A stretch of DNA of 64,000 nt from Girardinichthys multiradiatus. Taxonomy: Eukaryota; Chordata; Actinopteri; Cyprinodontiformes; Goodeidae. The notes under the pieces were generated by a model. It had not been told where the DNA came from, ran no database searches, and worked only from the letters and a program-made list of their open reading frames with translations. Where the stretch lies: assembly GCF_021462225.1 (NCBI RefSeq), contig NC_061802.1, forward strand, positions 4,855,859 through 4,919,858, given 5' to 3'. The translations under genes and the position numbers were made by a program. Shown piece by piece: positions 21,055 to 33,099 of the stretch; position 1 is the stretch's first letter; every line of letters starts with the position of its first letter.

Positions 21055-21200
21055 TATTTTACTTAGTACCCCTACTCATAGTCCTCAGTAGTTTAATCTA
21101 ACCTCCACAACAACCCTACACCATTCCAAACCCTTTGTGAAGTGCCTTGAGACGACATGTGTTGTGAATTGGCGCTATATAAATAAAATTGAATTGAACT
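21055..21200 (+). repeat. L2-type LINE/SINE 3' tail
   Basis: It ends with AAGTGCCTTGAGACGACATG, then GGCGCTATATAAATAAAATT and a (GAATT)n run. Its last ~65 bases nearly match the 3' end of the repeat at 1603-2106. It is strongly 5'-truncated. Confidence 0.75.
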
Positions 21201-22774
21201 GTGGCTTAGTCATTTTCCTTCTGCTAACCTGCAAAAGGCTAACCAATCTAGGGCTGAAAAAAAACAGATACAATGCAAACCTTTTAACAATTCATATCTT
21301 CTTGTGGTTTTAAATGTAAAGGGAAAAGTAATAATCCACTGTAAGTTTATGTCCTGCTGATGGTAGTTTCAGTAATCTGGAAGATCTTGGCCAGCGACAG
21401 CTCGACAAGTCTGTTTCCTATGACAAACTTATCATCAGTCTAGCAAGAGTAAACTGGGCTGGTGAGGAAAACAATAACAAACTGCCTAGTGAATGCAGCC
21501 CATCTATGCTGAATCTCCAAACTATAAACAATGACATTGGGATGACAAAAAAGATAGTTTAATCTATTCATTTTGATGGCTTGGGAATGAAGCTTCACCT
21601 TACATTCTTACATTTAAAGCAAAGCCAAAGGTATATTGTAAATGTGTGCAACAACTCAACCTTGCTGGTGCAACCTTTGCACACACACGTACACACACTC
21701 AGACACATACTCAGAGAGCAGCCATCAAGCTTGCCTTGAGTGAAAATGTAACAGGACTTTACTGTGAAAACATTTCCAAAGTTTTGTCCTGAAATATGCA
21801 ACTCACTAAGAGCATTGTTAAGCACAAAGTTCTCAAAAAACTGAGCTCCAGTGAGTTCTGACTTTATCTGAGGGTCTCCACCAAGTGGTACATTTCCAGA
21901 AAACATCCAAAGAGAGGTAGACAGGAGGCATCTGGATTATGTGCTGGATAACCTCAGCCAACTCTTTTCAATGCAGAGCAACAGCAGCTTTACTCCTAGC
22001 TCCATTGATGAAGCTCCTCTTCGTATTCTTAAGATGAAGCACAATGACCCTACCAAGAATCTCAATTCCAGCTGAGGGCTGGAAAGTAGGAAGACTGGTA
22101 AATCAAGAGTTTTGCTTTTTGACTATTATGATGTCAATTGATGCATTGATTTGTTTGTTGGGAAAAATTGCTTGTACATAATGAACTCCACATTGTGCAG
22201 TTCAAAAAGAAAAATGGACAGACTGTTTCTCATAATTTTTAAATGATTTCACAAAAATGCGAACAGTTTACCTTCAGGGTTTCAGAATTCCACTCATTTG
22301 GCAGCAAAGATGTGGACCGTTAACCTATACTTGTTGCACGACCTCCATATGATTGTCATTAAACGCAGCATCTATTGTGACAGCCTTCTCTTAAGTTTTT
22401 ACAACCACTGGAACTGAATAGAAGCCAAAACTTGCCTGTGGTCAGGAAAATCTGTTCTGTAGTGCTGACAGTACACTATGGGATGTAATATAATTTGTGA
22501 GATGATATATACAAATATTTTGTTATTTAACCGGATCACTGAAATGTGGATGTCAGAAGAGAGGTTTCTATACCAGCTACATTTGTTCTTCTCATTATGG
22601 TTGTGGTCTTTTTAATTTTCCACTTCAATGTGCTCTCTCTAGCTCCCTCTCACTCCCATTGCTTTTTCCATGTAATGAATTATCTGTCCCCTTTTCTCTT
22701 CATCATTCTCACACTCTTCTCTCTTCCATAAGCTCTTTGTTGGTTGATTAGTAACCTCTTTCAAACGCGTGCAC
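21201..22774. other. Non-coding stretch, no recognisable feature
   Basis: Unique-looking sequence. The 103-aa minus-strand frame at 21595-21906 has no recognisable domain. No element boundaries were seen. Confidence 0.45.
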
Positions 22775-22789
22775 ACACACACACACAAA

Positions 22790-22822
<33 letters not shown>
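22775..22822. repeat. (CA)n microsatellite
   Basis: An interrupted CA run with CAAACAAA interruptions near 22787. Confidence 0.93.
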
Positions 22823-22824
<2 letters not shown>

Positions 22825-24225
22825 AGAAGACAGGCTAGGTTCTTTGCATGGTGTATTTTTAGTAAAGCAGAGTGACAATGTTGTAGTCAGTTTTGAAAAC
22901 ACTGGTATCATTTAGTGTGTGAGCGTATTTGTGAAAGTCTGACACAGAGAACCTACTATATGAGTTTGTGTGTGCGTGTGTATTTCATTTAACATTGTGA
23001 GCATTCATTTGCCACTGTTTGTTAAAACTATGACAGGGAGCCCTGTTTTTATATGAAGAGAGCTCCTTTTTGTGATCTACCAGTGACTATCAACACCACT
23101 TTGCACATAACAAACATAACTCAAAAAAGCAGAAAAGCAACAATGGCAAGGCTCACTAAAGTGCTGTTCAATAGACACCCAACAATAAGGAGTAAAACAA
23201 AACACAAATGTATAAAACCACTGAAAGCTATTTTGAAAGTAGTATAAAATAAGTAAAAACAAGTGCAACAAAGAACAAATACAACTTGGTCACAGTCAAC
23301 ATCCCACACTGGGTTGAAGGGCAGTGAGTTTTTTTAAACGAGATTTACACACAGCAAGCGAAGGAACCTTCCAGACGTACAAATGCAAAGCATTCTAAAG
23401 TTTATTACAGAAATAAAACTCATTCACATCTCAGTTTATAATGCATCTTTGAAAGCACTAAAAGCATCTGGTCAGTTGATCTGATGAAACAAGATAACGT
23501 AAATATGTGCAACTGGTGCAACAATTCAGACAGATAAAAACAGGCAAGAGAAGAGACTTAAAAGCAAATAAATTAATTTTTGAATTACTTCAGAAAACTG
23601 AAATCCAATGAAGAGTAGCCAAAGCTTGAGAAATGTGCTCATATTTATTTGTACCAATAAAAATCCAGTTATAAATAAAGCACCAGTTGTATCTTCAGAA
23701 GTCTGACTAATTCCAAAACGAAGAGCATTACAATAATCGAGGTATGAGGTTGAGAATAAGTTTCTGTCCCCAGGTTGCTTTCGACAGAATATGCTTGATG
23801 GAGGAGTGGGAATGACTGATTCAGGCCAAAAGCTGGTACCAGTCAGGAGTCAGCGGGGTCCCTGGAGCACCTTGATGTGAACAGGCATGGAACGGATTCA
23901 TGGTGGGCCAGGTAAGTCCAACAAGTGTTCAAATCTGTGGCACTTTCTTCAGTGAATAGGACCCGGAAACTCAACAAAAGAAGCTGATATTCTTGGTAAC
24001 AGTTTTAAAGCAGACAGGTGAAGCTCCTGCCTTTATCTTGTGAATATTATATCAAAATACATTAAAAAGGTCTCCATCCCGGTTATTGAGTTTTCACCAG
24101 GTGTCATTACCCCTTGATAATGATGGTTTATGGTTTGTTGATTTGTTCTACTAATTTCATTGTGATTAGCATCTTTAATGCAAATAGAAGGATGAAGTTA
24201 GTGACAGTCAGGGTGTGAAGGTTTT
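22823..24225. other. Non-coding; decayed interspersed repeat near 23.6-23.9 kb
   Basis: Mostly unrecognised. At about 23590-23900 the text (GAGTAGCCAAAGCTTGAGA, GAGCATTACAATAATCGAGG) resembles a widespread fish repeat, here degraded. No coding region is supported. Confidence 0.3.
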
Positions 24226-24227
24226 GT

Positions 24228-24425
24228 TATTATTACCTACACCAAGGAGGTTAGGTTTTTGCCAGTGTTTGTCTGTCTCTCTCTCTGACTTTCACTCTGT
24301 CAGCAGCTGACATACAGTGACCAGAAGTCATCTAGAGTATCGCTCATTCAGATAAAAAAGCAGACTAGCATCAATGACTTTGTTGCCTTGGCGAACTTCT
24401 GTGCTCTATGAGTGTTTTTCTAGTT
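24228..24425. repeat. Short MITE-like relic with CC-AAGGAGG ends
   Basis: The left end ATTACCTACACCAAGGAGGT and right end GCCTTGGCGAACTTCTGTGC with CTCTATGAGTGTTTTTCTAG match, from memory, the two ends of a short repeat dispersed in many animal genomes (CCTCCGCCAAGGAGG class). The middle is mostly deleted. It is non-coding. Confidence 0.45.
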
Positions 24426-24429
24426 TAGT

Positions 24430-25670
24430 AAGAAATACAGTACACCCATGTGAAGCTGTTACAAATGATTATTTCTTCAACTGAAACTCAACTCCCTGCT
24501 GTTTTTGGGGGTCATGTTTTAGTTTGTAGGATTTCAGTACTCTGCTATCAGACACAGCAGGAAGTGCAGAGTTGACATTTGCTTCCTTTATGTCTCTCTA
24601 GATAAGGGCCTTAAATACCTAAAATGGAAAGTGTGCATATAGTGGAATAAAGCACTGCAGGGCAATTCTAACAGTAATTCAGCTGACCTCTCTGTGCCAC
24701 CCTGAAACACACGCAAACACATTTTGTGTCCATATCCTCACCATTCAACTTTCTGTACCTCTGGAAAAGATCTGAGCAAGGCGGAAGCTTTAATTAAGAC
24801 AAAAATGGCTCCCCAAATCCTTCAAATGGTGGCGCTTGAAAGCCCCATGGAACAAAATTAAAATATAACGATGGAGAGATATAAGAAGAGCAGAAGTGAT
24901 CATGAATCACCAAATCCTTGGTTCAAATCCTTGGTTTAAAAGAACATGGACCAGTATAAAATTAGTTAAAAAAATGGGTGACATTAATATGTCCAACTCT
25001 CCATGAGTTAAACATCTACTACTGCAGATTTGGAACAGCATTTCCTGCCATGTTAGTATCATTTTGGTTTTGTTTGCTAAGCAGTTTTACACATAAACAG
25101 CAACATCATTAGAGAAAAAGTAATCATCAGTTCATAGATATTTACATAAAACACAGCAAAATTAAGCAGCTTCAACAAATAACTGATTCCTGTTTTAATT
25201 GTTGCAATTTTTGCTTTGAGTATTTTGTAAATCCGTATTATTTTTTTGTTTTTAATTTTTATAACAGTTCTTTATTTTTAATGTGAAATTTGGTGTTACT
25301 AGAAAAGTTTTCTAACCTTTTATTCTTTAAGTCCAATCGCGACACATGGCTTCAAAGACGGTATAAATAATCCAACTGAGGACTAAAAGACTTAGGTAAA
25401 TATGTTAGTCCCAACCCTTACCCTACCCAGTTCATGCCATTAGGATAAAATCACCAACAACAGTATGCACACAGTGCCACACTACAAGGTGAATGTAAGA
25501 AGTAATTTCATCCTCAAATAAGACTAAAAACCTTGAATACACATATTCATTTGGTTATTTCTTACAGATCAAATTCAACTTGCGGTAGCGTGAGAAAAAT
25601 TACAGCAAACTTATGTAAGAAAAGAAAAGAAAACACCAATGAGGTCACTTTGAACTGTGTTGAGTAGCCT
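24430..25670. other. Non-coding stretch, no recognisable feature
   Basis: AT-rich sequence with homopolymer T runs. No gene or repeat was identified. Confidence 0.5.
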
Positions 25671-25673
25671 TCT

Positions 25674-25701
25674 ACACACACACACACACACACCCACACA
25701 C

Positions 25702-25761
<60 letters not shown>

Positions 25762-25772
25762 ACACACACACA
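25674..25772. repeat. (CA)n microsatellite, long
   Basis: About 100 bp of CA with occasional CCCA and CGCA variants. A shorter GT run follows at 25951-25970. The cysteine/valine-rich minus-strand frames here only translate the repeat. Confidence 0.97.
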
Positions 25773-25972
25773 AATAAACTCTAAGTAATGTGGCAGAATA
25801 TTTGAAGTGGAGCAGGCAGACACACCTGAGAACCTGCATTTTCTGTTTGAGAACGGAGACCTGTTGTTACCTGCCTTTAGGCGGGGTTCGCACACACATG
25901 CACACAAATACACGCACACAGTCTGTGGCTAAAGAAACCAACACTCCCAAGTGTGTGTGTGTGTATGTGCAA

Positions 25973-26479
25973 GTGTGTGGGCAGGCGGACCCTCCATCAG
26001 CATCCTGTCACACACAAGATGTTTATCCAATTTGTCAAGATAATCTTTCCTCAAACTGGCTGCCAAGGAGGGTGTCTTGGTTCTTTCTTATTCAGTCACA
26101 CACACCTGGGGGAAGGTTCACCGATACCCACTGCTCAGCTTGAAATGGAGGCCCTCTCCTCCATCTTGCTGGCAGGTAGATTGCTTTTGTTTCTGTTTGC
26201 CATCGCAACCCAGTTACCTGAGGTCAATCTGAGTATTGAAATTTACTCCTAAAATATCTGATGAAATTTGGTAATGTAGACAATCCATGTTTAAAAACAG
26301 ATATTAACAAACATTTTATAAAAAAAACCTTTTTACTCACAATCTGACATAAAATGAAACTAATCCTTTCCTGTTTTCTGCTAGGATTGCCAACATCATT
26401 TCTATTTGCTAAATGAAAGAATCCAAATTTCTTTCTAAATTCTTAAAATTTTGAAATGTATACATTTCCATAGTATTTA
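25973..26479. other. Non-coding stretch, no recognisable feature
   Basis: No recognised gene or element lies between the GT run and the Tc1 relic. Confidence 0.45.
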
Positions 26480-27080
26480 GTAGAATTGCCTGTTCAACTG
26501 TATGATGTAAGTCAAATCTTTTTGGTCTCCTGCAAGCTTCTTACAACCGTTTTTTGTGGAATTTTAGCCACTATTTTAGCTCTGCCCACAAACCTTCTAT
26601 TGGATTGAGATCAGGGTTTTGTGATAACCACTCCAAAACATTAACATTGTGGTTGTTTTAGCTACTTTGTTTATTAGAAATATTAATTCGTACCCAAGCT
26701 TCGTGACTGATGCCTTAAGATGTTGCTTCCAAGCTATATTTACTGCGCCATATGCTATCTATTTCTTTTAACTTAAACCTTGCCTCCTTCGGCAAAGCTC
26801 CCCAGAACATGACACTGCCACAACCATACTTACTTAATTTAAAGGTTCCCTCTCTTTGGCAGACTTTGTCTTTTTGGTGGATGATCCGTTTGCATTCCCG
26901 CTGCAACCCAGACTGCATCTGGGTTCACTCGTAAGAGAACTGAAACCAGAGACTTGAATTGTTTGATCTCCAGTTGGATTATGTTTTCACGCATGCATAA
27001 AAAAGTGGATAATCCAAGAAAAAGTGCTCTGGTCACTTCAAAACTTATTAAACAGTTCTTGAGGAAAAGCACTTTAAATT
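26480..27080 (-). pseudogene. Tc1-like transposase relic
   Basis: On the minus strand the frame 26918-26715 contains CGSVMFWGAL, the conserved GG.VM.WG block of Tc1 transposases. The plus-strand wording further left (GATTGAGATCAGGGTTTTGT, CCACTCCAAAACATT) corresponds to the antisense of the region that encodes P.SPDLNPI in related fish elements. QSGLQRECKRIIHQKD upstream is a degraded stretch before the catalytic core. Frames are broken throughout, and the terminal repeats were not located. Confidence 0.65.
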
Positions 27081-30020
27081 AATTAGTACCATCTCAAAAA
27101 CATTGCGAGAATAAAGGGATTCTTTTCAAAACAGGACATAAAGCATAATGGACACTTTAATTTTCAGTATAATGCATTATTGTATGGTGTCTTTACTGGT
27201 CTTAAAAAAATCAATGAGGCGGCTACCTATCCGAAATGCTGGGTATGTTCTCTTGACTCTGGGGCAAGCCGAAATGAGCTTTAGAAATGTCACACTAACA
27301 TGCTCTGACAAGTTTTATTCTTTTCCATTCCATTACATTATTACAAATATTACACATTATTACATTCCATACACTTTTTGAACTAAGTGGTCATCAGTTT
27401 GAATGCATCATAAATGAGTCACATTCTTACATTCTATAATTAGGGGAAACCCAATTAACAATTCACAATGTTGAGTGTATGTAGGAATGGTTACAATATT
27501 ATGTTCCAGTCTTCTATCTTCCTTTGCTGATCTTCTTTCTTAATTTACATCAAAATAAATCATATAAGTCATCTGAAATTTTTTCTATTTTATGGATTTG
27601 ACCTTCAAGCTTGGCCAAATGTGACGACAGATCTTTTGCCAGCAGCAAATGTCGTTCATATTTTAAAAATCTGTACAAGGTTTAATATAACAACAATATA
27701 AGAAATTTCCATTTTAGGATTAGACTTAATGTTGTCAGTTACACCTAAAAAATGGCACAGTAATTTGCATAAGTAAGTAGTTAAAACCTGGCCAAAAAAA
27801 CTGCATACCACCAAACACATTCACATACAGAGGTTCTCTGTCTCTCCTGCTCACATGCAAGCAAAAACCCCAGACACATGCACGCGTGTGCCCTAAGTAC
27901 TAAAAAAAAATCCTGGAATGTTGCAAAGCTGATGATTTTCTAATGAATAGTTTCATTGGCCATGGTGTGGATTAGCGTAAAGGGATTGGAGTGGAATATT
28001 TACATGGTTTTAATCATTTCTCAACTTTATATTTAGTGGTTTGACTTATCAGCTTCAATCTTTTCCCAGCTTGGAAAACAAACCGCCGAGTCAAGCGATG
28101 GCACAATTACACGCCTGTGCCACACACACGTTGGTCTGTCGCCTCTGACAACATCTGTACGGTTAGTTTTTAACATATTAAAGCGTCTGAGAGGGAGGGA
28201 TGAAAGACTTAAACACTTTAAAGTCTTGGGCCCATCCCTCATCAAACATTTTCACACTTGCACTCATAAGTTAGCTCTCTTAAAGGAGAAGAAAAGAAGA
28301 CTTCATGGGGATACATGAAATCCTACTAACATTTCACTAAATACTACTCCTTAAATGGAAAGCTCCACTCGCACCACATGTAGATTCGCTCATGATCATT
28401 AATGAGCTATGCTTTAAATACTGTTGGGGTAACATCTAGGTGAAATGGTGACAGCTTAGCTTGTTGTCCACAAGCTGTCTTCAGTTGTAGATTTTCAGCA
28501 TTATTACAGGAGCTATGCAGGACAGGGTGTAGGATTGAGTTCAGGAAGTCTGAAAGATAGACTGCTGCCACCTCCTCTAAACAGAGATCATGTAACTGCA
28601 GTTCTTGAACCTGTTGAGTGTTGCTCTGCAATCTCAATTGAGCAAATGTGCCTACTGTGTAAAACTGGTAGGAATTAAGGAATATAAAATATTTTCTTGT
28701 GGTTGTTTTAGTTTATTACCAGTTTGATGTACATATATGTCTGTGAAATGAAGCACAAGATGTTTCTGACATGCATCCTAGTCTTGTGTGCTGTCTTGGC
28801 ATTTCAGGCATATTGAGAGGTTAGCCGCCGCCTACATGTGCCAGGGCAGCTTTGCCCTATAAAAAAAGGATGTCTAGAGATTGTTTCCTAATTTGTTAGG
28901 AGAGTTTATTAAATCAGGGTTGAATTTGGCATCAAACCTGTGCTTGAACTTCAACCTCTTGTATTATTTGTATAGGTGTGTGAGTGTTAATGTGTGTGTG
29001 TTTAGAGTAGGTGTAGGCTTTGAAATATCAGTGTTGTCCTAGTACATATTACAAACAAGGAACTGATATGCAACAAAGCCACATAAATTCCTTTTTGGAT
29101 GCACTATGTACAAGTCAAGGTCTTAAGCTGAGGTCCAAAATTTGATTCAGTTTGGAAAAGTCAGTTACCCATTTTTTGGAGTCCGATCTGAGATGTAACA
29201 TCTCCTCTTAACAGGTTCAAGTTAAGCTGATGTTTTGCATCTAATAAAATAAATACAGAAGCTAAATTAATTTTTTTGTCAATTTGGCACCAGACAAAGC
29301 TTCTAACCCAATCAATAATACTTTGGACTCTTCTGTCCACAGACGAGTTGTCCCAGGTAGGTTATTAGTCCAACTGGACTCAAGGTCTAATTTCCACATT
29401 ATCTGTAGAACCTCTCTCTCTAGCCTTACTCCAGGATATCACCTCAGTATCCCTTGTCTTGGTAAGGTTTCTGGGCTCTTTGCTCTTGTTGTCAAAAAAT
29501 ATTGAAACGATCACGCTAAACATGAACCAGTTACCAGCATCAAGATGTACTATGGCTTTTACTATTTATGGTTCAACATCTGAATAAAAACCTTCCATCA
29601 TACTCTTCCAGTTAAACTTTTAAAGTCCTTTTAATGAGATACCAGATAAAGTGTTGGAGTGGCGGGATAAAAGCAACAATTTGGCTGCTTTCGAATATTT
29701 ACTGTCACAAAAAACATGGATAGTTATGGTGTGGAAACCATCAGTCTTTTATTGAGATAACACTGTTTTAAACTACAGTTGGCAAGCCATGAGCAGCTTA
29801 TCTGTTCAGTAGCCCACTGCAGGCTTTACTAAAGCAGAAAGCCAGACTAATTAACCAGCTAATATCAGGTTATTTTACACATTACTCTATAAAAGCAGAA
29901 TCAACCTCATTTCATTAGAGAGCTTTTATTAAATATTTTGTTTATGCCTTTGTACCACAAGCAAAGCACAAGATAAATAATCATAATATTCAATACTATA
30001 CTATTTTAGCCATGGTTTTA
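27081..30020. other. Non-coding stretch, no recognisable feature
   Basis: About 2.9 kb of AT-rich sequence with only short chance frames. No repeat family was recognised. It could include host intron or regulatory sequence, but nothing in the bases shows it. Confidence 0.45.
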
Positions 30021-30023
30021 TCC

Positions 30024-30290
30024 TGGTCAGCCACATAGGAGCACCACAGGGAATTGTTCTCTCACTAAATGTTATTCACTCTGTACACCTCAGACTTCCA
30101 GTACAGGTTATGTCACCTGCAGAAATACTCAAATGACTCTGCAGTCGTTGGGTGTATCAGAGATAGACAAGAAGCTTAATACAGGGAGCAGGTGGAGCGC
30201 TTTGATGCACAATATGGAAACAATCATCTTTTTTAAATGTGAGCAAACAAAGGAGATTACTGTAGACTTCAGGTGAAACAGGAATAAGTT
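30024..30290 (+). pseudogene. LINE reverse transcriptase fragment (Rex1/CR1-like)
   Basis: The plus strand reads GAPQGIVLS (the G.PQG turn of RT) at about 30038. After a frame change, LQKYSNDSAVVGCI follows, equivalent to the YADDxAxVG palm motif with Ala replaced by Ser and Asp by Asn. A later TKEITVDFR matches the TKE.VVDFR block. These wordings differ from the L2-like copy at 19 kb and resemble the Rex1/CR1 group of fish LINEs. Only about 270 bp is recognisable. Confidence 0.6.
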
Positions 30291-32840
30291 CAACACTAGC
30301 TAATTAGATTATGTAAAATGTTTTATTTTAAATGTGTGTTTTATTGACATTGTATTGCAAAACTATAGTATTTTTACTTAAGGTCATATTGCCATAAGAA
30401 CCTCATAATGTCTGTGCTGTAGTTTGGCCATTCTAACCGCCATACTATGTGAGACCTTACAGGGGGCAAACTGACTCAGCTGCAGTATACCAGCTGAAAT
30501 GCTTTCCAAGGCACATGACTTGTTGTGGAGATGGCATAGATAGCTCAGAAAGGCACTACAGTTGCTCCAAACGAGTGGGCGGAGGGGCTGGTTGGAAGCA
30601 GGTCTGCTGATCTCTGTTGCCTTCGTGACTCAGTCTTTGATAAGCAGCACTGATGAACTGATGGATGTACTAATTGAAATTAACTTCTTAATGTATTTCC
30701 TAGCATTTAAGTATTGCTTAAAACAAGTCACACTCATCGTCAGAGCAGATACGTCATTTTGCTAATATGCTGCCTTTCAGTCAGAACAGAAAATCCCAAA
30801 TTGGAAAAATGAGCTTTTTCTTTGTGTGGTCATATGTACTTAGCTCTCCATGCACTGATAACCTATTACCAAACTCTACATGTATCAGGCTTTTATTTAC
30901 ATTATCGGACTTTGGCGGAAAAAGAGATGCTCTGGTAGCAGCAGTTTGGAAACCACACGCGAACACAGAACTGCTTACGATTTTCTTATCTCAGCTCCAC
31001 CTGAGCTCCAATCAGCGGTACACACTTGGTGGCTTTAAAACTAGTTGCAGCCTGCTCTTTGCCTGTATATTTGTTACCACTTCTCTGAGATGCACACAGA
31101 GAATCCCCCTCACCCGCTGCTCTGTGGGGAACGCACGCTCAAAAACAGGCCTGTCATACAAAAACAGAAGGGTCTTATCGCAATCTTTATTCTGCTGTTT
31201 TGATTAATGTTCGGATGTTTTTCCTACAGCAGTTGGTGAGGTAAGTAGCCCACACGCATGCATATGCAGCAAAGTGGAGAGGACTGGTTTGGCAGGTTTT
31301 TTTCCACTAGACTGGGACCAAACATGTAGTGCTTGCTAAGGAGCAGCTTGCACCATCAGCACCCAGTTCACACAGACTTGCTAGAAAGCCTAACATCTCG
31401 CTGCAGCTCTCACAGGTGGCCTTTGTGTGTCCTTATCGGTGAGTAGACATTGCTCAACAAGGGAATGATTAAGGGCGAGAAAATATGTGGATGTTGAAAG
31501 TGAAATATTGGGAAGTGGAAAACCTTCACACCCAGCTTTAAATTGGCCAGTTCATGAGTTATTAAATAGGTCTATACATCAAAATTCCTAAATAAATATT
31601 TTAACAGTTTACAAAGTGTAATGCCTCCCCGCTTAAATTTTATAGAGAACTCGATTATAAGCAATATATCAATAGGTCACACATATACAACAGTTAAAAG
31701 GAAGAAAGACCTTTAAAGTGGTATGAAAAAAATAGTTTGTTCCAAAAAACACTCAATTGTATTTATGTACACCAGAAATTAGCTTCTTACAATTTTTTTC
31801 TAATATTAATTTCAGGAACTGATTGTCCCTTAACTCCACCAGACAGTCTGAAAGATAAAAGGTTACACCTATACGTCTCTTTGCGTACACACAGCTGCTG
31901 CCAAGTTGGCCTTCCTTTCTATCATCGCGTCTCTCACTGTAGGGCTTACAGACGTTTAGTCAGCCACCATGTTTCAGTGATGAATAGGCTGCAGACAGCT
32001 GCGAGTAGCTTCTGTCAAGGAAACCATCTGCTCAGAAAGCGGGAAGTCGCATCAGAAAAGAGAAGACAAACCTGCAACATTAGCAAATCAACATTGTTAT
32101 AAAGTTAATTTTCCAACTACTGAAGGGCAAGGCTGAAGGTTGTGTCCCAGAAGAAGTGAATTGTTCTTGGTTGTTAAATGATGTTTTAATGTTGAGGACA
32201 GTGTGGTACAAACAAACAGGAGACAGTCATCAATGGTTAAGGAAGGCGGATTAGTTTTATTTAAAAAAAGCCACCATACTTCATTTGGTATTTGATAACT
32301 TTGGCAAAAAAAGGCAGAGCAGGTTCTACAACACATGGAAGAAATATGAAAGTCATTTTAGACGTGTACAATGATATAAATTGTAAAACAGAATGTGTTC
32401 TCACGACTGTTACGAAGTATCAGATCAGTCGTTGCAATTTTAGGCATTTTTAAATGAGTGGGATTAGAGTCCCTCACTAAACTCAACTACCAATACCTGC
32501 TGTTGGAGTAACGCCTGTGATTTTGTGTAAACTACACACACACACCTACATCCCACCAGTCCTCTTGACATTGGTTGAGATCAGGTGGTATAAATATAGT
32601 GTCATTGCTGCAGCATATGACTGACAGTTGAATCAGTAGTGATGTACATGTGCTGTATGCATGATGTGAAAGACGCATTCCTCATGTTTCTATTGTTTAC
32701 CAGACGATTCATAACCTATTCCTAACACCACTATTTGACACAAGTTTTTCTCAGATTTGTATGTGGATAGACACAAAAGTTATCAAATACAACCTTATTT
32801 TAACAGGGACTGTTCATTGTGTGAACGGTTAATCAGTGGA
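30291..32840. other. Non-coding; slightly GC-richer block at 30.8-31.4 kb
   Basis: No gene was recognised. The 146-aa frame at 30767-31207 has no known domain. A well-formed splice acceptor (ttttttcctacag-type, ending 31229) and donor (gtaagt, 31241-31246) lie 11 nt apart, inside a region with more CpG than its surroundings. This is noted as a finding but not called as an exon. Confidence 0.35.
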
Positions 32841-32842
32841 AT

Positions 32843-33095
32843 GCACGGTGGTGCAGATACAGTATTTGCAGTGTTCTCTGCAGTAAGAAGGCCCTGAGTT
32901 GCAAATCCCAACAGGGGACCTTTCTGTATGGAATCACTCCATGCATGTTTGGGCTCTTACCGGGTACTCAGGCTTCCTCCCACCATTCAAAAACATGCAT
33001 GTTAGGTTAATTGATCACTCTGAGTTGCCCTTTCCGTTGGTAATCCCAACCGTGTGAGGAGTAGTTGGTTATGGAGAATAGATGGATGTATAGTT
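32843..33095 (+). repeat. tRNA-derived SINE, diverged copy
   Basis: It follows the same order as the SINE at 17255: TGCACGGTGGTGCAG head, a degraded B box (GAGTTGCAAATCCC), GGACCTTTCTGTATGGA, TTACCGGGTACTCAGGCTTC, CTCCCACCATTCAAAAACATG and TTAGGTTAATTGATC. The middle (GCCCTGCGATGG...) is deleted, and it ends in a GGAGAATAGATGGA tail. It is older than the other copies. Confidence 0.8.
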
Positions 33096-33099
33096 ATAG

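Noticed and set aside
30767..31207. 146-aa plus-strand frame
   Set aside because: No domain, no Kozak or promoter evidence, unusual composition and no repeat similarity. It is probably chance.
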